Shown here piece after piece: positions 42,131-51,761 of a stretch of DNA of 64,000 nt (positions are counted from its first letter, which is position 1; the number at the start of each line of letters is the position of its first letter). The position numbers and the translations under genes were made by a program. The stretch is from an uncultured Muribaculaceae bacterium (GTDB lineage: Bacteria; Bacteroidota; Bacteroidia; Bacteroidales; Muribaculaceae). The notes beneath the pieces are model-generated. The model worked only from the letters and a program-made list of their open reading frames with translations, ran no database searches and was not told the origin of the DNA. The DNA lies in assembly GCA_944321865.1 (NCBI GenBank), contig CALUMZ010000003.1, positions 1 to 64,000 of the forward strand, in the 5' to 3' direction.

Positions 42131-43939
42131 ATGGAACACCGATACACTAATTTTAAAGCAAATTTCGACTCTTGGTTTCTGCGGCTGCTCGTGTGGCGCG
42201 AAAAACACATCAAGGAGCGCAATTTCGTATTGGTTCTTGCATTGATTGTGGGCATCATATCGGGATTTGCAGCATTGTTGCTTAAATACTTGATTCACGT
42301 TATCTCAGGCGCACTGACATCAAGCGTTGAAATCAGCGGAGGTAACTATTTATACCTGCTGTGGCCCGTCTTGGGCATATTAATTACAAGCATATTCGTG
42401 CGATATGTGGTGCGCGACAATATCTCACACGGAGTAACACGTGTATTATATGCCATATCGCAAAAGAAAAGCCGCTTGAAGCCACACAACATGTGGTCGT
42501 CGCTGCTTGGCAGTTCTGTCACAATCGGATTTGGTGGTTCGGTGGGAGCCGAAGGGCCCATTGTGTACACAGGAGCCGCCATAGGCTCAAACCTCGGCAG
42601 CGCTTTCCACCTGTCACCGCGGGTACTGATGATACTTGTCGGCTGCGGTGCGGCAGCCGGCATTGCCGGAATTTTCAAGGCTCCCATCGCAGGCATGCTG
42701 TTCACAATCGAGGTGTTGATGCTCGACCTCACCGCCGTTTCGGTGCTGCCGCTGATGATTTCTTCGGTGGCCGCCGCATCGATAGCCTACACATTCACCG
42801 GCTACGAATCTGAATTTTTCTTCTCGCAGAGCGAGTATTTCATCACCACACGCATTCCGTATGCCGTCATGCTCGGAATATTCTGTGGTTTCGTTTCGCT
42901 ATATTTTACCAAGGCAATGAACATGATGGAGCGCATGTTTGGCAAGCTCGGCAACCCTTGGCTGAAATTCATCGTTGGCGGAGCAATACTTAGTACTCTC
43001 ATTTTCTTGTTCCCGCCATTATACGGAGAAGGTTACGGACCTATAAACTCCCTGCTCAACGGAAACTACGCACAAATTTTCGACGGCAGCGTATTCTATG
43101 ATTATCGCAACGAAGTGTGGATGGTAATGGCTTTCATTGCCCTGATAATCATTACAAAGGTTTTTGCCACCAGTGCCACCAACGGCGGCGGTGGCGTAGG
43201 TGGAACATTCGCCCCGTCGCTATACGTCGGTTGCATGGCCGGCTTCCTGTTTGCAATCGTTGTCAACACTCTGGGAGTTACCGAAGGGGGAATCTCAATC
43301 AAGAATTTCGCATTAATGGGCATGGCCGGTGTGATGTCGGCAGTCATGCACGCCCCGCTGATGGCAATATTCCTCACTGCCGAAATGACAGGCGGATACC
43401 AACTGTTCCTGCCGTTGCTTATCGTCTCGCTTGTGTCTTACGGCACAATACGCCTGTTCCTGCCTTGGAGCATATACACAATGCGTCTCGCACAACGCGG
43501 AGAATTACTGACGCACGAAAAGGACAAATCGGTCTTGACGCTGCTTAAAATCGACAACGTGATAGAAAAAGACTTCTTGCCCGTCAAGCCCGACATGTCA
43601 CTAAAAGAAATGGTCGACGTGATTTCTCACTCCAGCAGAAACCTGTTTCCCGTAATCGACAAGGACGGCAAACTCATAGGCATCGTCTTGCTCGACGACA
43701 TACGCAATATAATGTTTCGTCCCGACCTGTACCGCAAAATCCATGTGAGCAAATTCATGACTTCGGCTCCGGCAAAAATCGAGGTCGGCGAGCCGATGGA
43801 CTCGGTGATGAAAAAGTTTGATGACACCAACGCTTGGAACCTACCCGTGGTGGAAAATGGCAAATATGTGGGGTTCGTTTCAAAATCAAAGATATTCAAT
43901 TCTTATCGCCGTGTGCTAAAGCACTACACCGACGATTAA
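42131..43939 (+). CDS. ClC-family chloride channel with CBS domains
   Basis: 602 residues. The ClC core (about 30-445) has the gating-Glu motif GSVGAEGP and the chloride-binding GGTFAP. A pair of C-terminal CBS domains (about 460-600; FPVIDKDGKLIGIVLLDDIRN and NLPVVENGKYVGFVSKSK) probably senses adenine nucleotides. In the LFTIEVL segment the position that carries the internal proton Glu in exchangers appears to be Val, which suggests a passive channel or uncoupled transporter. Starts 3 bases after the sugar transferase stop. Confidence 0.94.
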   Translation: MEHRYTNFKANFDSWFLRLLVWREKHIKERNFVLVLALIVGIISGFAALLLKYLIHVISGALTSSVEISGGNYLYLLWPVLGILITSIFVRYVVRDNISHGVTRVLYAISQKKSRLKPHNMWSSLLGSSVTIGFGGSVGAEGPIVYTGAAIGSNLGSAFHLSPRVLMILVGCGAAAGIAGIFKAPIAGMLFTIEVLMLDLTAVSVLPLMISSVAAASIAYTFTGYESEFFFSQSEYFITTRIPYAVMLGIFCGFVSLYFTKAMNMMERMFGKLGNPWLKFIVGGAILSTLIFLFPPLYGEGYGPINSLLNGNYAQIFDGSVFYDYRNEVWMVMAFIALIIITKVFATSATNGGGGVGGTFAPSLYVGCMAGFLFAIVVNTLGVTEGGISIKNFALMGMAGVMSAVMHAPLMAIFLTAEMTGGYQLFLPLLIVSLVSYGTIRLFLPWSIYTMRLAQRGELLTHEKDKSVLTLLKIDNVIEKDFLPVKPDMSLKEMVDVISHSSRNLFPVIDKDGKLIGIVLLDDIRNIMFRPDLYRKIHVSKFMTSAPAKIEVGEPMDSVMKKFDDTNAWNLPVVENGKYVGFVSKSKIFNSYRRVLKHYTDD

Positions 43940-43960
43940 TACAATCACACTTGACTTATA

Positions 43961-44926
43961 ATGGAATTTAGCAAAGAATCTCTGAGAATAGTTTTCTTCG
44001 GCACTCCCGACTTCGCAGTCGAAAGTCTGCGTCGCCTCGTTGAAGGAGGATATAACATTGTGGGAGTGGTTACTATGCCCGACAAGGAAGCCGGGCGCGG
44101 GCACAAACTGCTGCAATCTCCCGTAAAACAATATGCGATAGAACACGGCCTGCGGTTGCTGCAACCCGAACGTCTGAAAAATCCTCAATTTGTTGAAGAA
44201 TTGCGTTCACTGAAAGCCGACTTGCAGATCGTAATAGCTTTCCGCATGCTGCCCGAGGTGGTGTGGAACATGCCGCCGCTTGGCACTTTCAACCTGCACG
44301 CTTCATTGCTTCCGAAATATCGCGGTGCCGCACCCATAAACTGGGCTGTCATAAACGGAGAGACCGAAACCGGTGTGACAACATTCTTCCTGAAACACGA
44401 AATCGACACCGGCGACATCATTCAACAGCGCAGAATATCAATCGGCGACAACGACAACGTGGGCATCGTTCACGACAAGTTGATGATGATGGGTGCCGAC
44501 ATGGTAATTGAAACTGTCGATGCAATAATAAACGGCAATGTCAAGCCCATCCCGCAAGACGAATTGTGCAAGGCCGGCACCGAAGCATCTCCCGCGCCAA
44601 AGATTTTCAAGGACACATGCAAAATCGATTGGGACAAAACGATGCACGAAGTTCGCAACCTCGTGCGCGGCCTGTCGCCCTACCCCGCCGCATGGACCGA
44701 AATCACCGACTCGACAGGCATCACCCACACCGCAAAAATATTTGAAGTGTCACTGACCGACGAACCGCAAGCCGGCCGCCCGGCAGGAGAAATGTGGAGC
44801 GACAAGTCGGGCAGGCTACTCGCTGCCTGCCGCGACGGCGTAATCTCCATCGACCAACTGCAACTTGCCGGGAAAAAGTGCATGTCGGCAGCCGACTTCC
44901 TGCGCGGTTTCCGTCTGAAGCAGTAG
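43961..44926 (+). CDS. fmt: Methionyl-tRNA formyltransferase
   Basis: 321 residues. It formylates initiator Met-tRNA with 10-formyl-THF. The N-terminal domain has FFGTPDFAVESLRRL, the catalytic-loop block NLHASLLPKYRGAAPINWAVINGETETGVT and the C-terminal OB-like domain. It is the last gene of the tsaC run, 21 bases after the ClC gene. R1-type sequence begins about 30 bases after its stop. Confidence 0.97.
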   Translation: MEFSKESLRIVFFGTPDFAVESLRRLVEGGYNIVGVVTMPDKEAGRGHKLLQSPVKQYAIEHGLRLLQPERLKNPQFVEELRSLKADLQIVIAFRMLPEVVWNMPPLGTFNLHASLLPKYRGAAPINWAVINGETETGVTTFFLKHEIDTGDIIQQRRISIGDNDNVGIVHDKLMMMGADMVIETVDAIINGNVKPIPQDELCKAGTEASPAPKIFKDTCKIDWDKTMHEVRNLVRGLSPYPAAWTEITDSTGITHTAKIFEVSLTDEPQAGRPAGEMWSDKSGRLLAACRDGVISIDQLQLAGKKCMSAADFLRGFRLKQ

Positions 44927-44954
44927 AAGCCCCACACAGCCTCAACAATGATAG

Positions 44955-45256
44955 GCAGTGAGACGCATCGTTGCCATGTCTCGCAGCCACGATAATAACA
45001 CAAAGCACTAAATATCAATCGATTGATACTTCAACAACCCGGTTGTATGGGGTGCATCTAAATTATCATTTCAATGTGACAGTAGAGACGCAAAATTTTG
45101 CGTCTCTACAATCTGATTGGATAAATTATTGATATTGAATGTTTTATATATTGTTGCAAACATCGAGACGCGGCACGCCACGTCTATACAATTAAAAAAA
45201 TCGCATTTTGATACACCCTCTGCTGCCACAATGCCAAGGTCATAATGCACCCTAAT
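44955..45256. repeat. Nested R1 pair downstream of fmt
   Basis: An old R1 in the minus orientation is split: its right part at 44955-45047 (GAGACGCATCG...CATGTCTC, then AACCCGGTTGTA) and its left part at 45221-45256 (CTGCTGCCACAATGCC...GCACCC). Between them, at the hairpin 1 site, is a younger R1 in the plus orientation (45048-45220) with hairpin 1 at 45082-45109. The left end of the inner copy is mutated (GGGGTGCATCTAAAT). Confidence 0.8.
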
Positions 45257-45295
45257 ATATTTGGCGGATGGCCTTCTTCCGACTTATACACCCAT

Positions 45296-45334
45296 TTAAC
45301 TCAAATCGGTCATTAGATTTTATGACGATTTTAG
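45296..45334. repeat. Short motif S
   Basis: TTTAACTCAAATCGGTCATT, then AGATTTTATGACGATTTTA. AAATCGGTCAT and ATGACGATTT are imperfect inverted arms. Compare 13619, 19099 and 54403. Confidence 0.55.
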
Positions 45335-45392
45335 GATTATGCCAAGCAGTTTCCCAAGGCAGAAACTAAAACACGTCGGCAAAGTCAGAAAA

Positions 45393-45445
45393 AGAAAGAA
45401 GTAGAGCCAAATCCTCACCGAGGCTATTTGGCTCTACTTCTTTCT
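45393..45445 (-). terminator. Terminator of the RR-HK-PiT operon
   Basis: A 20-bp perfect stem (AGAAAGAAGTAGAGCCAAAT and complement) with a 13-base loop that itself holds CCTC/GAGG, 36 bases after the PiT stop. On the minus strand it runs into a T-rich stretch. Confidence 0.9.
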
Positions 45446-45481
45446 CCTATCGCCTAAATCAGGCGACGACGTGTCGCTTGT

Positions 45482-47761
45482 TTATGCTTGCGCCGCTGCC
45501 GGCTGTGTCGATGATGTCATCGCAGCCACATCGGTCTCGTTTATCTTGTTTAGGAAATAAGCCTGCGACTTGAGCAAGTTGCGCGATTGCAGCACCATAT
45601 TCTTGGTTTCATTCAATATGTTAAGATACAATTCACTTGCACGAGTACTCATTTCTTCACTCTTCAACCGGCGTATCTGGTTCTTTATGCTGTCGGCAAT
45701 CGTAGTAAACAATTCGTCACGCATCGTCATTACATCGTCGATTCCGGTGAAATTCTTGTTGCGTAGCATTTGGTTAATCGCCGCAAAAATATTGTCCACT
45801 TCGTCATTGATTGTCTTCAAGTCCATTATTTGATTTTCCGACAAGCTCTTATGGTTATTGTTTATATGCTCATAAGCCGGACGTGTGCAATGCAGCAATG
45901 CCTTTGACACTTCGCACAAGTAGTCCACAACCTGAACATAGAAATAACCCGTGTCAATGTTCTGTTCCTGCAAGCGTTTCAGTGTCACCGACATGTTATA
46001 CTTGCGCTTGTTGGCCTCCTTGTACATTATCTCCGACTGTGCCACGGTTTCTTTGAGCACTTTCCGGTTCTCGGTGTACAATGCCACAAGCATGTGATTG
46101 TATATCGACGACACATTTTCCATTGTTTCGACCACGGTTTCAGTACATGAATACAATACATCCTCGGCATTGGCATCTTCCTTGATTTGCAAGCGTTCGC
46201 TTTCTTCCTCCTCTTTTTTCTTCGACTTGAAAATGAGGTTGTGGCACAATGCATATCCGCACAATATCAGAATCACCACAAAAGCAATCCAGTCGCCCCA
46301 CATCAGCAGCAGGCCGATGATGAACGACAACGTAAACCCTACCACAGCAGTCAGGAACCAACCCGATATTACTACCATCACACCCGTAATGCGGTATACG
46401 GCACTGTCACGTCCCCATGCACGGTCGGCAAGCGACGAACCCATTGCCACCATGAACACGACGTATGTTGTTGACAACGGCAACTGGAACGACGTACCTA
46501 TGCAGATTAGCACCGCTGCGGCCGTGAGGTTAACCACCGCCCTGATGTGGTCGTATGCTGCCGACCCCCTTTCTTCTTCCGACAACGGAGCAAAACGCTT
46601 GTTGATGCGTTCAAGCAACGAAGCCGGCATTATGCGCTTGTAGAAATTATTAAGCGCAAGTGCCGTGCGGACAAGCGAGCGTGAAGCCGGCGAAGAGCCA
46701 AAACGTTCATCTTCGGCATGCTGCGACGACAAGTTGAGCTGCGTTGCCGCAACGTGCATTGCCGACCGCGAAAAGAACAAGGTCAAAATCATTACGACAC
46801 CCGATATAATGAGGAACCATATATTGGCTTGGGCCGGCTTGGCAAGGTCGCCCATGAGCATCTGTTCATTGCCGCCGTTATTGAGAGCCATCATGTAAGA
46901 ATCAAGCCCGGCAAGCGGCACACCGATGAAGTTCACAAGGTCGTTGCCGGCAAATGCCAATGCCAATGCCATAGTACCTGCCAAGATGGTGATTTTCATG
47001 ATGTTCACCTTCAGCCGTTGCAACACCCACATGATGAATGACGACACAACCCACACCACAAGCAACACCAAGTATATGTGATGATTTATGTAATCGAGCA
47101 CTTCGGTCGAGAACAGCCCCGAACTTTTCATGCCTTGGAATATCGCGAAATACAATATCCCCACTATGGATATGCCGCACCACACGGCACCGTAACGTTT
47201 CAATGCTTTTGCATAACGGAATGTAAACAAGATTCGGCTCAAATACATCAATATGGCACCCACGGTGAATGCTATGACCACCGAGAGCAATATACCTGAA
47301 ATGATAACCAATGCCTTGCCACTGTTGATAAATGTGCCAAGGTCTGACAAGCCGAGGTTGGGGTCGGCATAAATTTTAAACGAAGCCACGGCCACAGCGC
47401 TACCGAGCAACTCGGAAATAAGCGAGACGGTGGTCGAGGTTGGCAGCCCCAACGTATTGAACGTATTCAACAGAATCACGTCGGTCAACATCACTCCTGC
47501 AAAAAGGAACATGATTTCATGGAATGTAAACATCCCCGGGTGCATGACGCCGCTACGCGCCACTTCCATCATACCACTCGAAGTGACAACACCTATCATG
47601 ATACCAACTGCCGCAACCGACAAAATCACTTTCATCGGAGCGACCTTCGCACCTAACGCGGAATTCAAAAAGTTCACAGCGTCGTTCGACACGCCCACTA
47701 TCAAGTCTAAGATTGCAAGCAATGCCAATACAATAATGATTATTGTGAAAATAGGACTCAT
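45482..47761 (-). CDS. PiT-family phosphate transporter with PhoU-like tail
   Basis: 759 residues, about twice the length of minimal PiT proteins. The two PiT signatures are clear (GVSNDAVNFLNSALGAKVAP near 23-42 and GLPTSTTVSLISELLGSA near 105). An inverted second half follows (QLPLSTTYVVFMVAMGSSLADRAW, about 430). Residues about 530-745 are soluble and alpha-helical with PhoU-like coiled-coil pattern. It imports phosphate, or phosphate with a cation. An 18-base poly-A run (minus strand) lies between the kinase stop and its start. Third gene of the operon. Confidence 0.93.
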   Translation of the reverse strand: MSPIFTIIIIVLALLAILDLIVGVSNDAVNFLNSALGAKVAPMKVILSVAAVGIMIGVVTSSGMMEVARSGVMHPGMFTFHEIMFLFAGVMLTDVILLNTFNTLGLPTSTTVSLISELLGSAVAVASFKIYADPNLGLSDLGTFINSGKALVIISGILLSVVIAFTVGAILMYLSRILFTFRYAKALKRYGAVWCGISIVGILYFAIFQGMKSSGLFSTEVLDYINHHIYLVLLVVWVVSSFIMWVLQRLKVNIMKITILAGTMALALAFAGNDLVNFIGVPLAGLDSYMMALNNGGNEQMLMGDLAKPAQANIWFLIISGVVMILTLFFSRSAMHVAATQLNLSSQHAEDERFGSSPASRSLVRTALALNNFYKRIMPASLLERINKRFAPLSEEERGSAAYDHIRAVVNLTAAAVLICIGTSFQLPLSTTYVVFMVAMGSSLADRAWGRDSAVYRITGVMVVISGWFLTAVVGFTLSFIIGLLLMWGDWIAFVVILILCGYALCHNLIFKSKKKEEEESERLQIKEDANAEDVLYSCTETVVETMENVSSIYNHMLVALYTENRKVLKETVAQSEIMYKEANKRKYNMSVTLKRLQEQNIDTGYFYVQVVDYLCEVSKALLHCTRPAYEHINNNHKSLSENQIMDLKTINDEVDNIFAAINQMLRNKNFTGIDDVMTMRDELFTTIADSIKNQIRRLKSEEMSTRASELYLNILNETKNMVLQSRNLLKSQAYFLNKINETDVAAMTSSTQPAAAQA

Positions 47762-47797
47762 AATTGATATATTTTCTATTTTTTTTTTTTTTTTTTA

Positions 47798-49249
47798 TCA
47801 ATAAATGGTGAAATTGAATTCTAGCCCGCCTGACAGTAGGTTCTTGACCGTCACGGTGCCTTGATGGAACAGGATGGCATTCTTCACGATTGCCAACCCC
47901 AGCCCGGTGCCGCCCAACTTACGCGAACGTCCCTCGTCGACACGGTAGAAGCGTTCAAACAGATGATTCAGATGTTCGGCATCAACACCGACGCCGTTGT
48001 CGGCAAAACGGAACTTATAATATTCGGGAGTTTCTTCTATCATGTCGATGAATATGTCGCGTCCGCCCGAATATGAGAGGGCATTTATCAGCAAATTGTG
48101 GAATATGGCCTCGATTAGCGTGTCGTTGCCCTGCACCACCATGCCGGCGGGCACGTTGACATGCACGCGCATCTGCTTCTCGGGCGGGAATTGCGCCACG
48201 TCGCCTGCCACGGTGTCGAGCACCTCGTTGATGTTCACCGGCGACTTCTTTATCTGGTCGCCCGCCTCGGTTATGCGCGTCAGCACCGATATGTCGTGCA
48301 GCAGCGAGCAGAGGCGTTGCACGTTTTGGTAAGCCTTGTCGATGAGCGACAGTATAGTTTCCTTGTCGAAAGTGTCGCGGTTGTTGACCACCGTTTCCAA
48401 GCACGCTTGGATGGCGTGTACCGGGGTCTTTATTTCATGGTTGATGTTGCTGGTCAATTGCTGCTTTATGCGCACCTTTTCCTGCTCCTCGAATATGGCG
48501 TTGCGCATGTTGTCGTCGCGTTCCTGTATGGTGCGTTTCAGTTTCTTGTACAGGCTTATTATCTGCTTGGATATTTCGCCAAGTTCGTCTTGCGGGAAGC
48601 TCGACGTGTCGTAGGTGAGGATGTTGCCCTGCTCGGCCTGCGACGCAAAGTCGCTCAGGTTTTGTATGCTCTGCCCGAGGCGGCGAGTGGCGAAGTATGC
48701 AATCACGCTCACGATTATGGCAAACAGTATTATCACCCACATGTATACCGAGTCAACTTGGAAATAATCGGCAAGAGCCTTGCTGTAAGGCAGTGCCGAA
48801 CGCACTACAAGCGAGTCGCCACGCGTAGCCGAATAAAAATATTCGTTACTGTCTGTTTCCGACATGCGGCGTATGGTATAACCTTCTCCGTTGTCAAGTG
48901 CCTCTCGCACTTCCATTCGGCCTATATGGTTATCCATTTCTCCGCTATGGGAATTGTCATACAACACATCTCCGGCAAGGTTTATAACCGTTACGCGTAT
49001 CGAGTCGAGCGATGCCACTTCATCGATGAACCCATCGTCGATGCGGTTTCCGTGCGTTTCGATGTTATGCAGTATCTTGATATTGGTCATCTGCAATTCC
49101 GTGTTGATTGTATCGACCTTATACTCCTTTTCACGAGTGTATTGCAACATGAAAAAAGCAAACGTCAATATCCACGTAAACACGATGATAAGGAAAAACA
49201 GTCTTGTCTGATAGTTGAATTTAGTCTTTAAAGCCGTATCCATACCCAA
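47798..49249 (-). CDS. Two-component sensor histidine kinase
   Basis: 483 residues. Membrane helices at about 16-36 and 168-187 enclose a periplasmic sensor of about 130 residues. A HAMP-like linker and HisKA (SNINHEIKTPVHAIQ, His271) follow, then an HATPase_c domain with DNGVGV, FERFYR and GGTGLGLAIVKN. It is coupled to the upstream response regulator by a 29-base overlap and precedes a PiT phosphate transporter, so a PhoR-like role is the best guess. A start at Met3 (49243) is equally possible. Confidence 0.93.
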   Translation of the reverse strand: MGMDTALKTKFNYQTRLFFLIIVFTWILTFAFFMLQYTREKEYKVDTINTELQMTNIKILHNIETHGNRIDDGFIDEVASLDSIRVTVINLAGDVLYDNSHSGEMDNHIGRMEVREALDNGEGYTIRRMSETDSNEYFYSATRGDSLVVRSALPYSKALADYFQVDSVYMWVIILFAIIVSVIAYFATRRLGQSIQNLSDFASQAEQGNILTYDTSSFPQDELGEISKQIISLYKKLKRTIQERDDNMRNAIFEEQEKVRIKQQLTSNINHEIKTPVHAIQACLETVVNNRDTFDKETILSLIDKAYQNVQRLCSLLHDISVLTRITEAGDQIKKSPVNINEVLDTVAGDVAQFPPEKQMRVHVNVPAGMVVQGNDTLIEAIFHNLLINALSYSGGRDIFIDMIEETPEYYKFRFADNGVGVDAEHLNHLFERFYRVDEGRSRKLGGTGLGLAIVKNAILFHQGTVTVKNLLSGGLEFNFTIY

Positions 49250-49904
49250 GTTTCGTTATTATATTATTTCCATATTGTTTGAGTTTCTTTCTCAACCGGT
49301 TTATGTTAACATCGATTGTCCTGTCTATTACAAGCACATCCTCTTCCCACACTTTGCTCAATATTTCTTCGCGCGAGAAGATGCGCCCCTTGTTTTGCAG
49401 GAACAACCGCAATATTTCAAATTCCTTTTTTGTCAGTGCTACCTCTTCACCATCGATGGTGCACAATTTCTTGTCGGCATCGAGCACCAGTGTATTGCAC
49501 GATAGCGACACTTCGGCCGTTTCACCCCCTTTTACCCTGCGCAGCACACTCTTGATGCGCACTATCAGCTCGCGTATCGAGAAGGGCTTTTTTATGTAGT
49601 CGTCAATGCCGCGGCTGAACCCGTCGAGCAGGTCCTCCTCGCTGTCTTTTGCAGTGCAAATTATTATGGGGATGTTTTTCAGTTCTTCGGTGGCACGGAT
49701 TTTTGTGGCGAAGTCGAAGCCGTTCATCTCGCCCATCATCACGTCGATGATAAACAAGTCATACTCTGCCAGTGGCAGCTTCATTGCCGTCTCGGCCGAA
49801 TTGGCCGTGTCTACGTCATATCCGGCAATTTCAAGGTTCAGCTTTAATACTTCACAAATGGTATCTTCGTCGTCAACGACAAGGATTTTGCTTTTTGTAG
49901 CCAT
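49221..49904 (-). CDS. OmpR/PhoB-type response regulator
   Basis: 227 residues. The receiver has the acidic pair Asp11/Asp12, phospho-acceptor Asp54 (FIIDVMM) and the conserved Lys near 106 (YIKKPF). The C-terminal winged helix (about 130-227) has LTKKEFEILRLFLQNKGRIFSREEILSKVW and RTIDVNINRLRKKL. It is the first gene of the RR-HK-PiT operon. A tandem TGTTACA repeat at the -33 position of its promoter suggests that it binds and activates its own promoter. Confidence 0.94.
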   Translation of the reverse strand: MATKSKILVVDDEDTICEVLKLNLEIAGYDVDTANSAETAMKLPLAEYDLFIIDVMMGEMNGFDFATKIRATEELKNIPIIICTAKDSEEDLLDGFSRGIDDYIKKPFSIRELIVRIKSVLRRVKGGETAEVSLSCNTLVLDADKKLCTIDGEEVALTKKEFEILRLFLQNKGRIFSREEILSKVWEEDVLVIDRTIDVNINRLRKKLKQYGNNIITKLGYGYGFKD

Positions 49905-49932
49905 AATATATGTTATAAATGTTTACAATGTA

Positions 49933-49979
49933 CAAAATTACTACATTGTTGCGTTACCACATGTAACAATACTGTAACA
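49933..49979 (-). promoter_or_regulatory. Promoter and PhoB-like operator of the RR-HK-PiT operon
   Basis: Minus-strand TAATTTTG (forward 49933-49940) lies 29 bases from the start codon. No -33 TTTG is present. The region just upstream has two direct TGTTACA heptamers 11 bases apart (forward 49962-49968 and 49973-49979). The 11-base period is that of sites bound by PhoB/OmpR-type tandem dimers. Confidence 0.55.
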
Positions 49980-50136
49980 TTTACGACTTTCCAAAAGTAC
50001 GAAATACTTTCCATTCCCGCCGCATATTTGCATAAAAAACTGCATTTGTGCCGTCACGCTGCCGGGCAAGTAGCACACGGCTCAATCGACAAGCCGAGCC
50101 TGCAAGATTGGCTCATTCATAATTAACTGGAGGGGA

Positions 50137-50446
50137 TGGCAAAATTGTCTTTCTATGGCATTGTAGCAGTAGGGGGTGCATCAAAATTGATAAATGAGGC
50201 AACGTTACTTACGAATTACAAGTTACAGAAACTTTCACTTACATTTTATGAATTTGCAAGCACCGGGTAATGGCAGCAAAAGGAAGTCAGGTATGCAGTG
50301 AATCCTTTTGTGTACCACAAGGACAGCCTCGGAGAGGCTGCACTCTGTAAACTTAGTGTTAAGCAAAGTATTGCCTCTCCGAGGCAACTAACCGGCATAA
50401 GCATAGTTATAAATCGTAAGTAAGGTTCCTATTTGGCACACCCTCC
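50137..50446. repeat. R2 element with internal deletion, in R1 left flank
   Basis: GGCATTGTAGCAGTAG (R1 left part) is followed by an R2 copy (50171-50446) that lacks the central long arms and the 20-bp hairpin. It jumps from CAGCCTCGGAGAGGCTGCACTC to GTTAAGCAAAGTATTGCCTC. Outer R2 blocks (TGAGGCAACGTTACTTACGA, ATCCTTTTGTGTACCACAAG) are well conserved. Its right end is CACACCCTCC. Confidence 0.8.
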
Positions 50447-50815
50447 GTTGCTGCAACAATTACATAAAACACCGGATATCAGGTGAATATGTTTTGGCTG
50501 CCCGGTTGTAGAGAAGGCATCAAAATTATCATTTCAATGTGGCAGTAGAGGGTGTATCAAAATTCCAACATTGATGTTGTAGATACGTGGCGTGCCGCGT
50601 CTCGATGTTCGCAACAATGTATAAAACATTAAATATCAATAGTTTACCTAACCAGATTGTAGAGACGCAAAATTTTGCGTCTCTACTGCCACATTGAAAT
50701 GATAATTTTGATACACTCTCTACAATTTTGGCTGGTAAATTGTTGACGTTAAGTATCTTATGCGCTGTTGTAGATACCGAGACGCGGCAACGCCACGTCT
50801 CTACAATGCCAATGC
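50447..50815. repeat. Nested R1 array upstream of cdsA
   Basis: 50447-50510 is a reversed R1 right-half remnant ending CCCGGTTGTA. An R1 in + orientation follows from 50511 (GAGAAGGCATCAAAAT) to GGCAGTA at 50547. Then a complete R1 in minus orientation occupies the hairpin 1 site (50548-50720, hairpin 1 at 50659-50686). The outer copy resumes (50721-50815) with hairpin 2 GAGACGCGGCAACGCCACGTCTCTAC. The inner copy carries TAATTTTG (50703-50710) pointing at cdsA. Confidence 0.85.
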
Positions 50816-50847
50816 CGGTATTATGGAATTTTGAACATACGGGAATT

Positions 50848-51735
50848 ATGGTTAATTTTGCCATAAGAAACATAATTTTACCGGAAACCGTGAAGAAAGT
50901 TCTTATACGTGCTGCCTCGGGCAGCATATACGTGGCATTGATAGTGGCGGCACTGTTGTTGCAGTCGCCCTACATGTTTATATGCCTGTTTGCGCTGTTT
51001 ATAGTATTGGGAATAATAGAATTGCACCACTTGGTCGACAACAAGGCATCAGCCACGACCAACAAGCGTGTGGGCATTGCGCTCGACTGCTTGGGAGGCT
51101 TGGCACTGTTTGCCACATTCACCGGACTCTGTTCATCGCTGCACAGTGCGTTATTGCCGGTGGCTCTTGTCTCCTATCTCGTCTATTTTGCGCTGCGCAT
51201 GATACTGCAACTCTACATGAAGAGCGACAATGCCCTGCAAGCATTTGCCGGCTCATGCCTCACACAATTATACGTGGCCCTGCCGCTGTCGTTGCTCAAC
51301 ATACTGTATTTTGAGTATGGCGCAGGGACATTGCTCGCCATCTTCATCATGATATGGCTCAACGACACAGGCGCATTCTGCGTGGGGAGCCTGATAGGAC
51401 GGCACCGCCTGTTTGAGCGCATCTCTCCCAAGAAGTCATGGGAAGGCTTTTGGGGCGGCATGGCATTCTGCATTATTGCCGGCATCGTTTTCCACTACGT
51501 AGGCGGAATTTTCGGGTCGGCGACATTGGCACAATGGATTTGCCTCGGCATAGTGTTGTCGGCTTTTGCCACATGGGGCGACCTTGCCGAGTCGCTGCTC
51601 AAGCGCACACTCAACGTGAAGGACTCGGGCAACATCATTCCCGGACACGGGGGTATACTCGACCGCATCGACAGCCTGCTGCTTGTGGCTCCGGTGTCGG
51701 TGGCGTTTTTCATCATTATTGAAATTTTATCATAA
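50848..51735 (+). CDS. cdsA: Phosphatidate cytidylyltransferase
   Basis: 295 residues from the ATG at 50848 (MVNFAIRNIILPETVKKVLIRA); an in-frame start at 50728 would translate repeat sequence. About eight membrane helices and the CDP-DAG synthase signature KRTLNVKDSGNIIPGHGGILDRID at the C-terminus. It makes CDP-diacylglycerol from CTP and phosphatidic acid for all phospholipids. The upstream 350 bases consist almost wholly of R1/R2 elements, one of which may supply the promoter. purM follows 26 bases after the stop. Confidence 0.95.
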   Translation: MVNFAIRNIILPETVKKVLIRAASGSIYVALIVAALLLQSPYMFICLFALFIVLGIIELHHLVDNKASATTNKRVGIALDCLGGLALFATFTGLCSSLHSALLPVALVSYLVYFALRMILQLYMKSDNALQAFAGSCLTQLYVALPLSLLNILYFEYGAGTLLAIFIMIWLNDTGAFCVGSLIGRHRLFERISPKKSWEGFWGGMAFCIIAGIVFHYVGGIFGSATLAQWICLGIVLSAFATWGDLAESLLKRTLNVKDSGNIIPGHGGILDRIDSLLLVAPVSVAFFIIIEILS

Positions 51736-51761
51736 TAATACACATAACACACATAACAACT

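Noticed and set aside
48161..49231. 356-residue plus-strand reading frame
   Set aside because: Antisense to the histidine kinase gene, whose motifs are complete. It is a codon-bias shadow.
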